From positions 1 to 15,259 of the forward strand of contig CAMDMN010000020.1 in NCBI GenBank assembly GCA_945901965.1: a stretch of DNA of 15,259 bases. Reading direction: 5' to 3'. Positions 1-8,600 of the stretch are shown piece by piece. The DNA comes from Legionella genomosp. 1. Lineage in GTDB: Bacteria > Pseudomonadota > Gammaproteobacteria > Legionellales > Legionellaceae. Made by a program: the position numbers and the translations under genes. The notes under the pieces are model-generated. The model saw nothing but the letters and a program-made list of their open reading frames with translations. It was not told the origin of the DNA and made no database searches. Positions within the stretch are counted from its first letter, which is position 1. Each line of letters opens with the position of its first letter.

Positions 1-335
1 CCTTATCTATTCGTGATGATTTAATTATTGCTACTGGACGAAGTGATTATCCTAATCAAGTCAATAATGTATTGTGTTTTCCATATATTTTTCGTGGAGC
101 TCTTGATGTTAGAGCTACTTGCATTAATCAAGCGATGCAGATGGCAGCAGTTGAGGCAATTAGACAAATTGCGCATGAACCTGTTCCACAAGAGGTGAAA
201 AAGAATTATCCTGGAGTTAATAGTTGGGATTATGGTGTAGATTATATAATCCCAAAACCAATTGATCCACGCTTACGAGAGCGAGTGGTGAAGGCTGTTG
301 TAAATGCAGCCATCGCTAGTGGGGTCGCTCGGTAA
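1..335 (+). CDS. NADP-type malic enzyme, C-terminal fragment (5' end outside window)
   Basis: The reading frame is open from base 3 and encodes the last ~110 residues of a malic enzyme, which oxidatively decarboxylates malate to pyruvate in the cytoplasm with reduction of NAD(P). The stretch ATGRSDYPNQVNNVLCFP followed by IFRGALDVRAT is the characteristic C-terminal nucleotide-binding-domain signature of MaeB-type enzymes, rather than MaeA. The protein ends at ASGVAR, where the malic enzyme domain normally ends. It therefore lacks the phosphotransacetylase-like domain that follows in E. coli MaeB, so this is a short, malic-domain-only form. The stop codon overlaps the left arm of an intrinsic terminator, marking the end of its transcription unit. 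Cofactor preference cannot be judged from this part. Family assignment is confident; the start lies outside the window. Confidence 0.93.
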   Translation, partial: LSIRDDLIIATGRSDYPNQVNNVLCFPYIFRGALDVRATCINQAMQMAAVEAIRQIAHEPVPQEVKKNYPGVNSWDYGVDYIIPKPIDPRLRERVVKAVVNAAIASGVAR

Positions 336-359
336 ATGCTTTACCATAAGCATTTTTTT
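334..359 (+). terminator. Intrinsic terminator after malic enzyme
   Basis: A perfect 8-bp stem, AAATGCTT (334-341) with AAGCATTT (348-355), closes a 6-nt loop. It is followed by a T run that overlaps the right arm (seven T, 353-359). The left arm begins inside the TAA stop codon of the malic enzyme gene. This arrangement should separate malic enzyme from the transporter pair downstream. Confidence 0.85.
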
Positions 360-405
360 CTTGATGTAGAACCGATACTTACTAATTTTGCTAAGGAGAT
401 TTGTC

Positions 406-1710
406 GTGTCTATAAAAAATAATAAAAAATATGTGTTGCTTGCTTGGACAATGTGCGCTCTTGGAGCAATCTATTACTCCTACGAGTATTTCTTACGGAT
501 TTCACCTAGTGTTATGGAGAGAGAGTTACGCGCCCATTTTAACTTATCAGCCACAGGCTTTGGCTTGTTATCCGCATTTTATTATTATGCTTATGTGCCT
601 ATGCAATTGCCAGTTGGAGTGTTAATGGACCGCTTTGGTCCTAAGCGGTTGCTTACTTTTGCCTGTATTATTTGTGTTATTGGTACGTTTATGTTTGCAA
701 ATACCGTTAGTTTTTCGTTTGCAGCTTCAGGCCGTTTTCTCGTAGGGTTAGGATCTGCCTTTGCTTTTGTTGGGGTATTAAAACTTGCTACAATTTGGTT
801 GCCTGAGGATAAATTAGGTATGGTTGCAGGAATTGCTACGGCATTAGGTACAATTGGTGCCATGCTTGGTGATAATTTATTGGGTGGTATGGTAGATTTG
901 GTGGGCTGGCAACAAACAATCAATATTTCTGGGGTTTTTGGTATAGCTTTAGTTTTTGTATTATGGTTTAGCCTTAGGGATCATAAGCAAGATTTAAAAG
1001 AAGGCGGTACTATAAGTAGCTTTAAACGTAATATGATTGATTTAGGCATTATTGTCCGTTCTAAGCAGATTTGGATTGTAGGTGCTTATGGATGTTTAGT
1101 TTATTTACCGACAACGGTATTTGCTGAATTATGGGGGATCCCATATTTAAGTCATGCTCATGGCCTATCAAATTCTTCTGCGAGTTTTTGTAATTCAATG
1201 CTGTTCTTAGGCTTTACCATAGGCGCACCATCTATGGGGTTTATTTCTGACAAGTTAAAACGACGTAAATTACCTATGGTAGTCGGGGCAACTGGCGCTG
1301 GAATTATTATGTGCGCGATATTATATTTACCTGGACTTAATTATTTATCGCTTTCAATACTGTTGTTTTTTTTGGGTTTGTTATATAGTGTGCAGTCTTT
1401 GGTTTTTGTGGTCGGTAGGGAAGTTAGCCCTAGCGAAGCCGCAGGTACTGCTATAGCTATGACAAATATGTTAGTTATGATGGGTGCTATGTTCTTGCAG
1501 CCTTTAATAGGCCGCTTGCTAGACTTTAGTTTATTGCATCGTGAGAAAGTAGTATCAGTACTTTCTAGTGATAACTTGCATCAATTATATAATGCAAATG
1601 ATTATAGATTTGCTTTGTCTATCATACCTATAGGTATTTTTATAGCAGTGTTTTTAACTTTGTTTTTAAAAGAAACGCACGCCCACGCAGGTATTAATGT
1701 TAGAAAATAG
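406..1710 (+). CDS. MFS transporter, first of a tandem pair (Pht/Fpt-like)
   Basis: This is a 12-helix major facilitator superfamily permease of 434 aa in the inner membrane. The GTG at 406 is chosen as start because AAGGAG (393-398) sits 7 nt upstream; the longer TTG start at 388 would lie upstream of that site. The MFS motif A loop between helices 2 and 3 is clear (GVLMDRFGPKR, D75). Its half-repeat lies after helix 8 (SDKLKRRK, D282). The N-terminal helix carries YSYEYFLRISPSVM and is followed by YYYAYVPMQLPVG. By eye this resembles the phagosomal transporter (Pht/Fpt) proteins of Legionella, Coxiella and Francisella, some of which import amino acids or nucleosides; that sub-family is inference and the substrate is unknown. 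The next gene overlaps its end by 14 nt and encodes a paralogue. Confidence 0.9.
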   Translation: MSIKNNKKYVLLAWTMCALGAIYYSYEYFLRISPSVMERELRAHFNLSATGFGLLSAFYYYAYVPMQLPVGVLMDRFGPKRLLTFACIICVIGTFMFANTVSFSFAASGRFLVGLGSAFAFVGVLKLATIWLPEDKLGMVAGIATALGTIGAMLGDNLLGGMVDLVGWQQTINISGVFGIALVFVLWFSLRDHKQDLKEGGTISSFKRNMIDLGIIVRSKQIWIVGAYGCLVYLPTTVFAELWGIPYLSHAHGLSNSSASFCNSMLFLGFTIGAPSMGFISDKLKRRKLPMVVGATGAGIIMCAILYLPGLNYLSLSILLFFLGLLYSVQSLVFVVGREVSPSEAAGTAIAMTNMLVMMGAMFLQPLIGRLLDFSLLHREKVVSVLSSDNLHQLYNANDYRFALSIIPIGIFIAVFLTLFLKETHAHAGINVRK

Positions 1711-2965
1711 CCTTAGTTATAAAAAACAAATCTTTTTTGGCACACTTATTTGTATCATAGGCGGTTTGTTTTATTGCTATGAGTTTGTATTAAGAATAAT
1801 CCCTGGTGCATTGCAATCTGAATTAAGCGCGTCTTTTGGTCACATATCAGCTGCAGCTTTTGGGCAGTTGTCAGCTTATTATTATTTTGCTTATTCGCCT
1901 ATGCAAATACCTGTTGGAATGTTGATGGATAGGTACGGCCCTAGACGTCTTTTATCTTTTGCTTGTCTTTGTTGCGCTATCGGCTCATTAATGTTTACGT
2001 ATTCCTCTTCATTATTAATTGCAGGCTGTGGACGATTTTTAGTGGGTTTTGGTTCATCATTTGCTTTTGTTGGCGTTTTATCGTTAGCGCTACATTGGCT
2101 GCCACGTCGTTATTTTTCTTTAGTCGCGGGCTTAGTAACAACTTTAGGTATGTTGGGCTTAGTATATGGTGAGGTTAAAATAACAGAAATTGCAGAGACT
2201 ATGGGCTTGCAATATGTTTTATTTATGATGGTTATTTTAGGATTAATTCTTACCGCGCTAATTTTCTTAATAGTGCGAGATGGTCCAGGTGGCCATAAAA
2301 TGAAAACTGAACCCTTACCTTATTTTTTTAAAAATGTTATAAAAGTTTTAACCTCACCTGGAGTATGGCTGATTGGCTTTGTGGGGGCTTGTCTTTATAC
2401 CTCTTTATCAGTATTTGGTGAATTGTGGGGTAAGTCATATCTTGAACACGCCCATCATTTAACCAAGGCACAAGCTGCCATGGCAATTTCTTGTATGTTC
2501 CTTGGTTGGGCTGTTGGCGCCCCAGTCGCAGGATTTCTGTCTGATTTTACAAGGCGGCGTGTATTACCTATGGTATTCGGTGCAGTTGGCGCTTTTATTT
2601 GTATTTGTATAATTCTTTATTACCCAAATCTTTCATTTACCACCTTAAATATTCTTTTGTTTTTATATGGCTTATTTAGTGGTACTGAGCTTATTGTTTT
2701 TATTATGGCAAAAGAAAGTAGTGGTGTTGAATTATCCGGTACGGTTTTTGCTGTAACTAATATGATTGTTACATTAGGTGGCGTTATATTCCAGCCACTT
2801 GTTGGTAAATTATTGGATACCTTTGGTGATAGCGGACTTATTAATGGTGAGCATATTTATACAGTAGTTGACTACCAAGTTGCCTTATCAATTCTCCCAA
2901 TATCTCTTCTTTTGGTTACCATCGCGGCCTTTTTCTTAAAAGACTCATACTCATCAGTTAATTAA
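1697..2965 (+). CDS. MFS transporter, second of a tandem pair (Pht/Fpt-like)
   Basis: A 422-aa, 12-helix MFS permease that is a clear paralogue of the gene before it. Shared landmarks include CYEFVLRI.PG in helix 1, YYYFAYSPMQIPVGMLMDRYGPRR (motif A, D78), GRFLVGFGSSFAFVGVL in helix 4 and the second motif A copy SDFTRRRVLP (D283). The ATG at 1697 lies 14 nt inside the upstream gene's end with only a weak GCAGG upstream, so translational coupling to the first transporter is likely. Their N-terminal halves are far more alike than the central linker and C-terminal tail, as expected for a duplication followed by substrate divergence. It ends 1 nt before the stop of dam, which reads the other way. 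The substrate cannot be deduced; amino acid or nucleoside import is a family-based guess. Confidence 0.89.
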   Translation: MLENSLSYKKQIFFGTLICIIGGLFYCYEFVLRIIPGALQSELSASFGHISAAAFGQLSAYYYFAYSPMQIPVGMLMDRYGPRRLLSFACLCCAIGSLMFTYSSSLLIAGCGRFLVGFGSSFAFVGVLSLALHWLPRRYFSLVAGLVTTLGMLGLVYGEVKITEIAETMGLQYVLFMMVILGLILTALIFLIVRDGPGGHKMKTEPLPYFFKNVIKVLTSPGVWLIGFVGACLYTSLSVFGELWGKSYLEHAHHLTKAQAAMAISCMFLGWAVGAPVAGFLSDFTRRRVLPMVFGAVGAFICICIILYYPNLSFTTLNILLFLYGLFSGTELIVFIMAKESSGVELSGTVFAVTNMIVTLGGVIFQPLVGKLLDTFGDSGLINGEHIYTVVDYQVALSILPISLLLVTIAAFFLKDSYSSVN

Positions 2966-2966
2966 G

Positions 2967-3779
2967 CTAATTTGAAAAAATTGCTAATAATTCTTGAACT
3001 GGCAACCTATTTGCAGAGTTGCAACTTATGTTGCGTCGCACAAGGAACGATTTGATTTTAGCATCCCGATAATGATGGCGCGTGAATTCTGTGTCATGAT
3101 TTGAAATAATCACGGTGATATTTTTATTCATAGCCTCCATGGCTAATTCTGCTAAAATAATTTGCTCCTCTTCACCAAACTTTTTTTGTGTATAAGAAGA
3201 AAAGTTAGATTCTTGTTTAAGTGGAGCATATGGCGGGTCGCAGTAGATTACATCCCCAGGAATTGCTTTAGCAAATGTTTGACGAAAGTCTTTATGAATA
3301 AATTTAGCATTTTTGCTTTTTTGTTGAAAATTAATCATTTCTTTACGTGGAAAATAAGGTTTTATATATCTACCAAAAGGAACATTGAAAATCCCACTTT
3401 GATTGTATCGACATAGTCCATTATAACCATGACGGTTCAAATATAAAAATAAAGCGGATTTACGTCTTTTATCAGTGCACGAGTTAAACTCAGTGCGAAA
3501 CTCATAATATTTAGATTCACAATTATTTTGTTCTGAAAAAAATTCCGCGCAATAAGCAATAAAAGGATCTCCTTCTTTTTTGAGAATACTAAAAAGAGAA
3601 ACAAGATCTTTATTATCTTCGGCCAATAAATAGCTTGGATACAAAGAATTAATAAAGATAGCTCCAGAACCAGTAAATGGCTCAATTAACCGCTTTCCTG
3701 GAGGGAATTCCATGATTATTTTATCAAGGCAGTTATATTTATTTCCAGCCCATTTTAAAAAAGGTTTTATTTTTTTCAT
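2967..3779 (-). CDS. dam: DNA adenine methylase Dam (GATC N6-adenine methyltransferase)
   Basis: A 270-aa class alpha N6-adenine DNA methyltransferase that transfers a methyl group from S-adenosylmethionine to adenine in GATC. All the family landmarks are present in order: FLKWAGNK at 7-14 and the SAM-binding EPFTGSGA at 33-40; then the target-recognition stretch LNRHGYNGLCRYN (115-127 region) followed by FNVPFGRY, and the catalytic DPPY at 181-184, the same position as in E. coli Dam (278 aa). The protein is full length. No restriction endonuclease gene is adjacent, so it appears to be an orphan methylase used for mismatch repair, replication timing or gene regulation, not part of a restriction-modification system. 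It is convergent with the MFS pair with a 1-nt gap. No Shine-Dalgarno is visible upstream of its ATG. Confidence 0.95.
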   Translation of the reverse strand: MKKIKPFLKWAGNKYNCLDKIIMEFPPGKRLIEPFTGSGAIFINSLYPSYLLAEDNKDLVSLFSILKKEGDPFIAYCAEFFSEQNNCESKYYEFRTEFNSCTDKRRKSALFLYLNRHGYNGLCRYNQSGIFNVPFGRYIKPYFPRKEMINFQQKSKNAKFIHKDFRQTFAKAIPGDVIYCDPPYAPLKQESNFSSYTQKKFGEEEQIILAELAMEAMNKNITVIISNHDTEFTRHHYRDAKIKSFLVRRNISCNSANRLPVQELLAIFSN

Positions 3780-3789
3780 AAGAACTAAT

Positions 3790-3800
3790 GATCGATTATA
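3790..3800 (-). promoter_or_regulatory. Putative dam promoter -10 with adjoining GATC site
   Basis: On the minus strand a consensus TATAAT (3800-3795) lies 15 nt before the dam start codon. It is followed after one base by a GATC site (3793-3790) between the -10 and the predicted transcription start. No good -35 is seen. The predicted start near 3788 would give a leader of only about 9 nt, in line with the missing Shine-Dalgarno. The GATC could place dam under its own methylation control; this is inference. Confidence 0.45.
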
Positions 3801-3842
3801 GGATTGGAGTATTACTTAATTATTTTAGATAAACAATAGGGT

Positions 3843-3867
3843 GCTCTCATGATTTAATCATGGGAGC
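3843..3867 (-). terminator. Hairpin between dam and the ATP-grasp gene, possible terminator
   Basis: An imperfect palindrome pairs GCTCTCATGATT (3843-3854) with AATCATGGGAGC (3856-3867), with a single G-T wobble. Read on the minus strand it follows the ATP-grasp gene and is succeeded by ACCCTATTGTTTATC, which is only moderately T-rich. It could stop minus-strand transcription before dam, but it lacks a proper T tract and may instead be part of a repeat. Confidence 0.35.
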
Positions 3868-3886
3868 GGCACTGAGGTACTGTAGA

Positions 3887-4001
3887 GTTAACTCCCAAGG
3901 CACGTCATCCCGAGTACAACGAGGGATCTCCATTTGCAGAAAATTGTGCAACATTCAGGAGATCCTTCACGCAAAAAACACGCGTTCAGGATGACGTGCT
4001 G
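3887..4001. repeat. Dispersed palindromic repeat, long copy
   Basis: This element has nested inverted repeats. The outer arms are GCACGTCATCC (3900-3910) with GGATGACGTGC (3989-3999). The middle arms are GAGGGATCTCC (3921-3931) with GGAGATCCTTC (3958-3968), with one wobble. The innermost arms are TTGCA (3934-3938) with TGCAA (3947-3951). Its left end from GTTAACTCCC through ACGTCATCC (3887-3910) matches 9024-9047 at 22 of 24 positions. Its right part CGCAAAAA...ACGTGC (3970-3999) matches 9052-9080 almost base for base. The two sites therefore hold copies of one mobile or amplified repeat. The other copy lies inside a coding region. It fills most of the gene-free stretch 3780-4032. Confidence 0.85.
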
Positions 4002-4032
4002 CCATTATGCGCTATGGATGATGAGTTGCTGA

Positions 4033-5499
4033 TTATGATTTCCTTGTTGTGGGGATTTCTTCAGTTAAATTTAGATCTTGATGAGTAGCTTTTAGTTTAT
4101 CTTTTGGTGAGATTCTTGAAAAAAATAAATTTGTGGCAGGCTTGCGAGTAAACAATTCGACAACAAATTTAATTATTGAATTTAATGTCGTAAGTATTGA
4201 GTTTTTGCCATATGACAGCACGCCTGGAGTAAAATCATTAATCGCATTATTAAAGGATTGTAATAATTTTGCTTTATCTTTTTTCATCGGTTTTTCTATT
4301 GCTTCAAAGCTGATTAAAGCATCGAGACATTTTTTAAAATAATTAGGAAAAGATCTTCTAGCTTCATTAATCAATACGGGTTCATTAGCTAATTGAGCTA
4401 AAATACTATCCTTGGCCTCATGTAATTTTAAGATAGCTTTAAAAAATTTTTGATTTTTTATTAAAGACATATATCTTTCGCTTTTATCACCAAGTATTTC
4501 CTTTAATTTAGCTATGGCTTGGAGCTGTTCTGTGCGAGAAAAAATTTCTGCAGCATATTTTTTGATGACATCTTTTTGTTGAGCAGTACTTAATCGCCTA
4601 ATATTGGTATTTGGCTCAACCATTTCAGCTTCGCATAAAATAGGGCCATTGTCGCCTGCAAAAAAATCAAGGCGAAGACGAGTTAGACCGTCTGGATGAA
4701 TTTCTTGTAAATGACGCATAATATTATTAGCAAATTCATGCATGCCATTGGGTAAATTTCCAGGCTCTATTGGCACTCTGTCAGTAGTATTATTATTTTT
4801 AAATCCTTTAGGTTTAACTGTTGCATGACTAAATTTCCCACCTATAAAAACCAATTGGTATTCACCAGATTTATCTACAGATGGTATAAATGGTTGAATT
4901 ATGACTCCTCTTGAACCTTTTATTGCTAGAAGACTATTCAATATGCTATCAGCTTCACTAAATGGTCTGTATCGCTTACGGTCTTTACATATTAACGTTT
5001 CATCTGCAGTAAACCGATAAGTATCATCGCCATCAGCAGAAATTATCGGTTTCATGACGATATCTTCTGCCCATATAGTAGGGTGTGCTGCTTTTAACTC
5101 AGTTATTTTTGCTGTGAAGGAGGTGTCATTATCTTTAATAAATACTGAAGGGGTAATTGAACCATGTTTAGAGTAAATAAAGCCAAATTTATCTAATAAA
5201 AGTGTAAGGTATTCGTCCTTATTCATACCAATACGTAGTAATTCGGCAGCATTAATTAATCTTCTTCTGTCTGAATCGCACTCTTTAATCCATGCTAAAA
5301 ATTCCTGGGGATTTTTATGTAAATTCCATGTGGAGGCGACTATTATTGAATCATATTGTTTTAAATCTATTTTTTTATCTCGCCAATTAATAATATCAAC
5401 TTCAACCCCAAGATTTTCTAATGCACGTTTTATTAGCCAATCATCTGTTTTTTTATTTTCTGTTACTAGATCCAATTGAACTGCTAATGCAATTTTCAT
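4033..5499 (-). CDS. ATP-grasp ligase-like protein with a ~160-aa helical C-terminal extension
   Basis: Residues 1-~325 form an ATP-grasp fold of the RimK/glutathione-synthetase-like group that includes the DcsG type; enzymes of this class join a carboxylate to an amine or thiol using ATP. Visible are an N-terminal pre-ATP-grasp domain with the typical YDSIIVASTWN...EFLAWI; the ATP-contacting lysine in IVMKPIISADG (K150); GVIIQPFIP and GEYQLVFIGGKFSHATVKP (199-230); and the metal-binding end LRLDFF...LCEAEMVEPN (E290, E292, N297). Residues ~326-488 do not belong to this fold: they are lysine-rich, apparently helical and unrecognised. The minus-strand ATG has AAAGG 6 nt upstream. The gene shares a short divergent promoter region with the first giant protein gene, so joint function or control is possible. 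The substrate is unknown; the fold is confident. Confidence 0.82.
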   Translation of the reverse strand: MKIALAVQLDLVTENKKTDDWLIKRALENLGVEVDIINWRDKKIDLKQYDSIIVASTWNLHKNPQEFLAWIKECDSDRRRLINAAELLRIGMNKDEYLTLLLDKFGFIYSKHGSITPSVFIKDNDTSFTAKITELKAAHPTIWAEDIVMKPIISADGDDTYRFTADETLICKDRKRYRPFSEADSILNSLLAIKGSRGVIIQPFIPSVDKSGEYQLVFIGGKFSHATVKPKGFKNNNTTDRVPIEPGNLPNGMHEFANNIMRHLQEIHPDGLTRLRLDFFAGDNGPILCEAEMVEPNTNIRRLSTAQQKDVIKKYAAEIFSRTEQLQAIAKLKEILGDKSERYMSLIKNQKFFKAILKLHEAKDSILAQLANEPVLINEARRSFPNYFKKCLDALISFEAIEKPMKKDKAKLLQSFNNAINDFTPGVLSYGKNSILTTLNSIIKFVVELFTRKPATNLFFSRISPKDKLKATHQDLNLTEEIPTTRKS

Positions 5500-5525
5500 T
5501 TTAGGCCTTTAAATAATTTTCACAA

Positions 5526-5534
5526 ATTATAGCA
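5526..5534 (-). promoter_or_regulatory. Extended -10 promoter for the ATP-grasp gene
   Basis: Read on the minus strand, TGCTATAAT (5534-5526) is a perfect extended -10 (TGN plus TATAAT). It lies 26 nt upstream of the ATG at 5499. A -35 is poor (TTTATT at 17 bp), as is common for extended -10 promoters. It is divergent from the promoter at 5574-5602. Confidence 0.6.
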
Positions 5535-5573
5535 TATTCTCATGCTTTAATAAAGCCCTACCTAGCTAAAAAC

Positions 5574-5602
5574 TATACAGCGAGTTTTTTTTGATGTATA
5601 AT
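5574..5602 (+). promoter_or_regulatory. Sigma-70-type promoter for the first giant protein gene
   Basis: TATACA (5574-5579, four of six matches to the -35 consensus) and a perfect TATAAT (5597-5602) are separated by exactly 17 bp. The predicted transcription start near 5609 leaves a ~40-nt leader. AAGG (5638-5641) lies 7 nt before the ATG at 5649. Confidence 0.65.
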
Positions 5603-5648
5603 ATGCGTAAACTTTGTCTAACTTATCATATTTTATGAAGGTGTACTT

Positions 5649-8600
5649 ATGAAAGAATTATTTAGTAAATTTGATAATCTACGAGATCTTAAGCGAGATA
5701 TTAAAATTTATTTTGATAAAACTAAAGGTAGTCTAAAAATATCAAGCACAGCTAGTAAAATAGATATGATAAAAATAGATGGTGCTCAAGAAGTGGCTGC
5801 TAGAGAAAAGGCCGCCACTTTAATACAACAGACATTTCGCAATAAAAAAATTAAAGAAGCTATATTAACTAATCCCTATTTTTCATATCTCTCGATGATT
5901 GACAGTGAAGATGAGCAATTTCAACTTTCTGCAATTATGTTTGGTAGGCATGTTGCTGAGCTAAGGATCGGAGCTAGAGAGAGAATAGATAATCCTTTAA
6001 TTAATACTAGAGAATATTATCATCGCTCGCAAAATCTGCAAAATGAAGCAATAGATGCTTTTTTTAGAGAGTTTGAAATTCCTCCTATATTAGATGCGGA
6101 AAATTATACTTATATGGCAATAACGCGCTTAAAGAATAGTAGAGCTGAGGAAGATATAATTAGCTATTTTAATAATCATGTAGAAAAAGGCGATAAAAAG
6201 GATTTAGTATTATTTGAAAAAGAGCCATATTCTATAGCGGTTTTAGCTATTCCTAAAGATGATCCGGTATATGTTGCTCATGTTAAAGATAGAATCAGGC
6301 ATTTTGGTTTGGTAGCATCATCTTGGGAAATTGCAGAGAATGTAAGGTTTACTAAACTAGGTGAACAATTACTTGCAGAGCTTAAAGATAAGCCAAAGAT
6401 TAAGTTAGATTTAAATCTTCCTGAGACAAAGAACGAGTTGATTAATAGTGAAATATTTTTCAAGTTAAATCGTATTGCTAGTAGTAGTGGCAGATATGCT
6501 ACTAAAAAATTAGCGATCTGTCTTAAAAAGATGATAGAAGGATTGCCTGAGTTAAGTGAAGGAGCAATCAAGCGTATAGCTTTAATGTTAGATATGACTA
6601 ATAGATTTTACGAACATCATTATCCTAGATATGCATTTTGTGTTTATGCCATTGTTCATGAAATTAGTTTGGCACTTTTACGTAATAAGGGTAAAGATTT
6701 CCTAGATGTTGAGTATAGTGAATTTTTAAAAGAATCAAGATCTACGTTAAATAAAACGCTAAAACTTGATGAAGAAAAATTATCTAAATCAACTTTTGTT
6801 GCCCTTTCATCTACGTCAGGTGTAAATTCTTACGCAATTGCTATGCGAATAGCAGCTGTTATGAAAACTCCAGATGGTTCACCACCAACGGTTCATATGG
6901 TTGCACCTTGTTATTATGAACTTCCATCTATTTCAAGTTTAAAAGAAGCAACTCCCGCGGATGACGCTGATATTTTTATGATCTCAGCAGGTCCTATAGT
7001 AAATATGGAAGGGTTAACTCCAGGCGTTGATATTAATCGATTTGTAAAAAATCATATTATCGATACCAAACGGCAAAAGCCCACCACGATTATTATCGAT
7101 GCAACAACATCTTTGTATAAAAATTTAAAATTAAATCCTGATGTTAGGAAATTAGTAGAGGAAGGGAAATTATCAATTATTGTACACGAAAGCCATCAGA
7201 AATTTGGCTTAATTCACACGGATGAGGCGCAGTATGGTCGAGTATTTGGTTGGTGCTCAAAGAAACAATTTGGTGAACTAGATACTTTTAAAAAAAATGC
7301 ACGTGAAGATTTTGATAATCATGTTGATATACGTATAGGTGCTTTTATTAGCACGCGCTGTAGGGAAATTTTAGAGGATATTAAAAAGCAGCATTTTACC
7401 AATGGTGGTATTTTAAGATCTATTTTGAGTGAAACAAAACTTGTCACAATGGATGTTGTTAGGCATGAGGATATGCTAAGCGATTTAGATGAGCTTTATT
7501 TTTTAGATAGTCCAGAGCTTCGCCCTGGATATTTTATTTCTGAATTAGAGCAAGCAGCTTATGGGGTTATTGATTATCGTGCTAGTTTTGGTCATTATGC
7601 TGCGACAACGTCTGGTGTTCCTGGTGTTCCTGGTGTTAGAGGTGTTCCTAATCATCGTAGGCTTAGCCCTGACGCATCTGATTCCATTGATTGTTTGGTA
7701 GCAGCAAGCCACACTCGTCTTTCAGCTGATAAAAAACCTATAACTATGCTTAGCAATCTTATAGCTTTGGCAAGAAAAAAAGAAAATTTATCGCTTGAAG
7801 AGCAAATTGTAACCATGGGTCTTTTACATAGTACTATTTTTAATATTCGATTATTTCCTCTAAATATTGATGAGGTGCATTTAACTATATTAACTGACAA
7901 TGTTAATAATAATAATATAATCATGGATGATTTAAAAAATAAGGTGGTTAATCCTAAAAATAAACGAAAAGGTGCGGTATCGTTAATTAGAATGAGTGAT
8001 AACACTATAGCTCTTGGTTATTGTTCCTTCGATAATCAATATAGACAAATCAATATTGAAGATAAAGATATAATAGCTTTAGGATTGCAGGGGGATCAAT
8101 CAGGGAAGATCGATGGAGATAAGGCTTTAAAAGCAATAAAAGCACATATAAATAAGCTGCAAGGCGCAGCTATTCCGAAAAATGCTAATTTGGCAGTTGT
8201 TTATGCTGCAATGTCTAATGCACTTGATTGCTGTCCCTTATTAAAAAATAGACAGCATATGTTTAATATAAAGGCATGGCTTCTGCAAGTGCGGGAAAAG
8301 CTTATTAAAGAATATGATATTCAGGAACAACTTATTACAGAATGTGATGCAGATGGAGATATTGCTAAAATATATGATCGGAAAGGAAAGGTTGATTTTT
8401 TCGATACGATTAGAGCTATGTATAGTATGAATATATCACTTAAAGATTCTGAACTTAAGATTATTAGTAAAAATCCAGTTTTATGTAAATATATTAAGAC
8501 TAGTCAGGATAAATATACTATTGAGGCATTAATAGCATTATTTATAATACCTAACTTCTCATCAACTATTGATTTATCACTAGTAAAAGATAATCCTGAT

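Noticed and set aside
388..405. Longer TTG start for the first MFS transporter
   Set aside because: The Shine-Dalgarno AAGGAG at 393-398 lies inside that extension and points to the GTG at 406.
361..405. Promoter for the MFS pair just after the malic enzyme terminator
   Set aside because: TTGATG at 361 could be a -35, but no acceptable -10 follows at the right spacing.
591..923. Minus-strand open frame of 110 codons opposite the first MFS gene
   Set aside because: It is antisense to a strongly supported transporter, has proline/asparagine-rich low-quality sequence and no ribosome-binding site.
3840..4010. CRISPR array
   Set aside because: The repeats are inverted and nested, not direct repeats separated by unique spacers.
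4033..4090. C-terminal glutamate-rich secretion signal (E-block) on the ATP-grasp protein
   Set aside because: There is a single EE pair near the end, which is too little to claim a type IV secretion signal.
5500..5648. PmrA-type effector regulatory box upstream of giant gene A
   Set aside because: TTAA-containing words are present, but no spaced direct repeat convincing enough to call in such AT-rich DNA.
7614..7649. Collagen-like domain in giant protein A
   Set aside because: Four GVP units are far too few for a triple helix, so it is better described as a short tandem repeat.
7652..8005. Minus-strand open frame of 117 codons opposite giant gene A
   Set aside because: It lies wholly within a conserved coding region, matches nothing and has no start signals.
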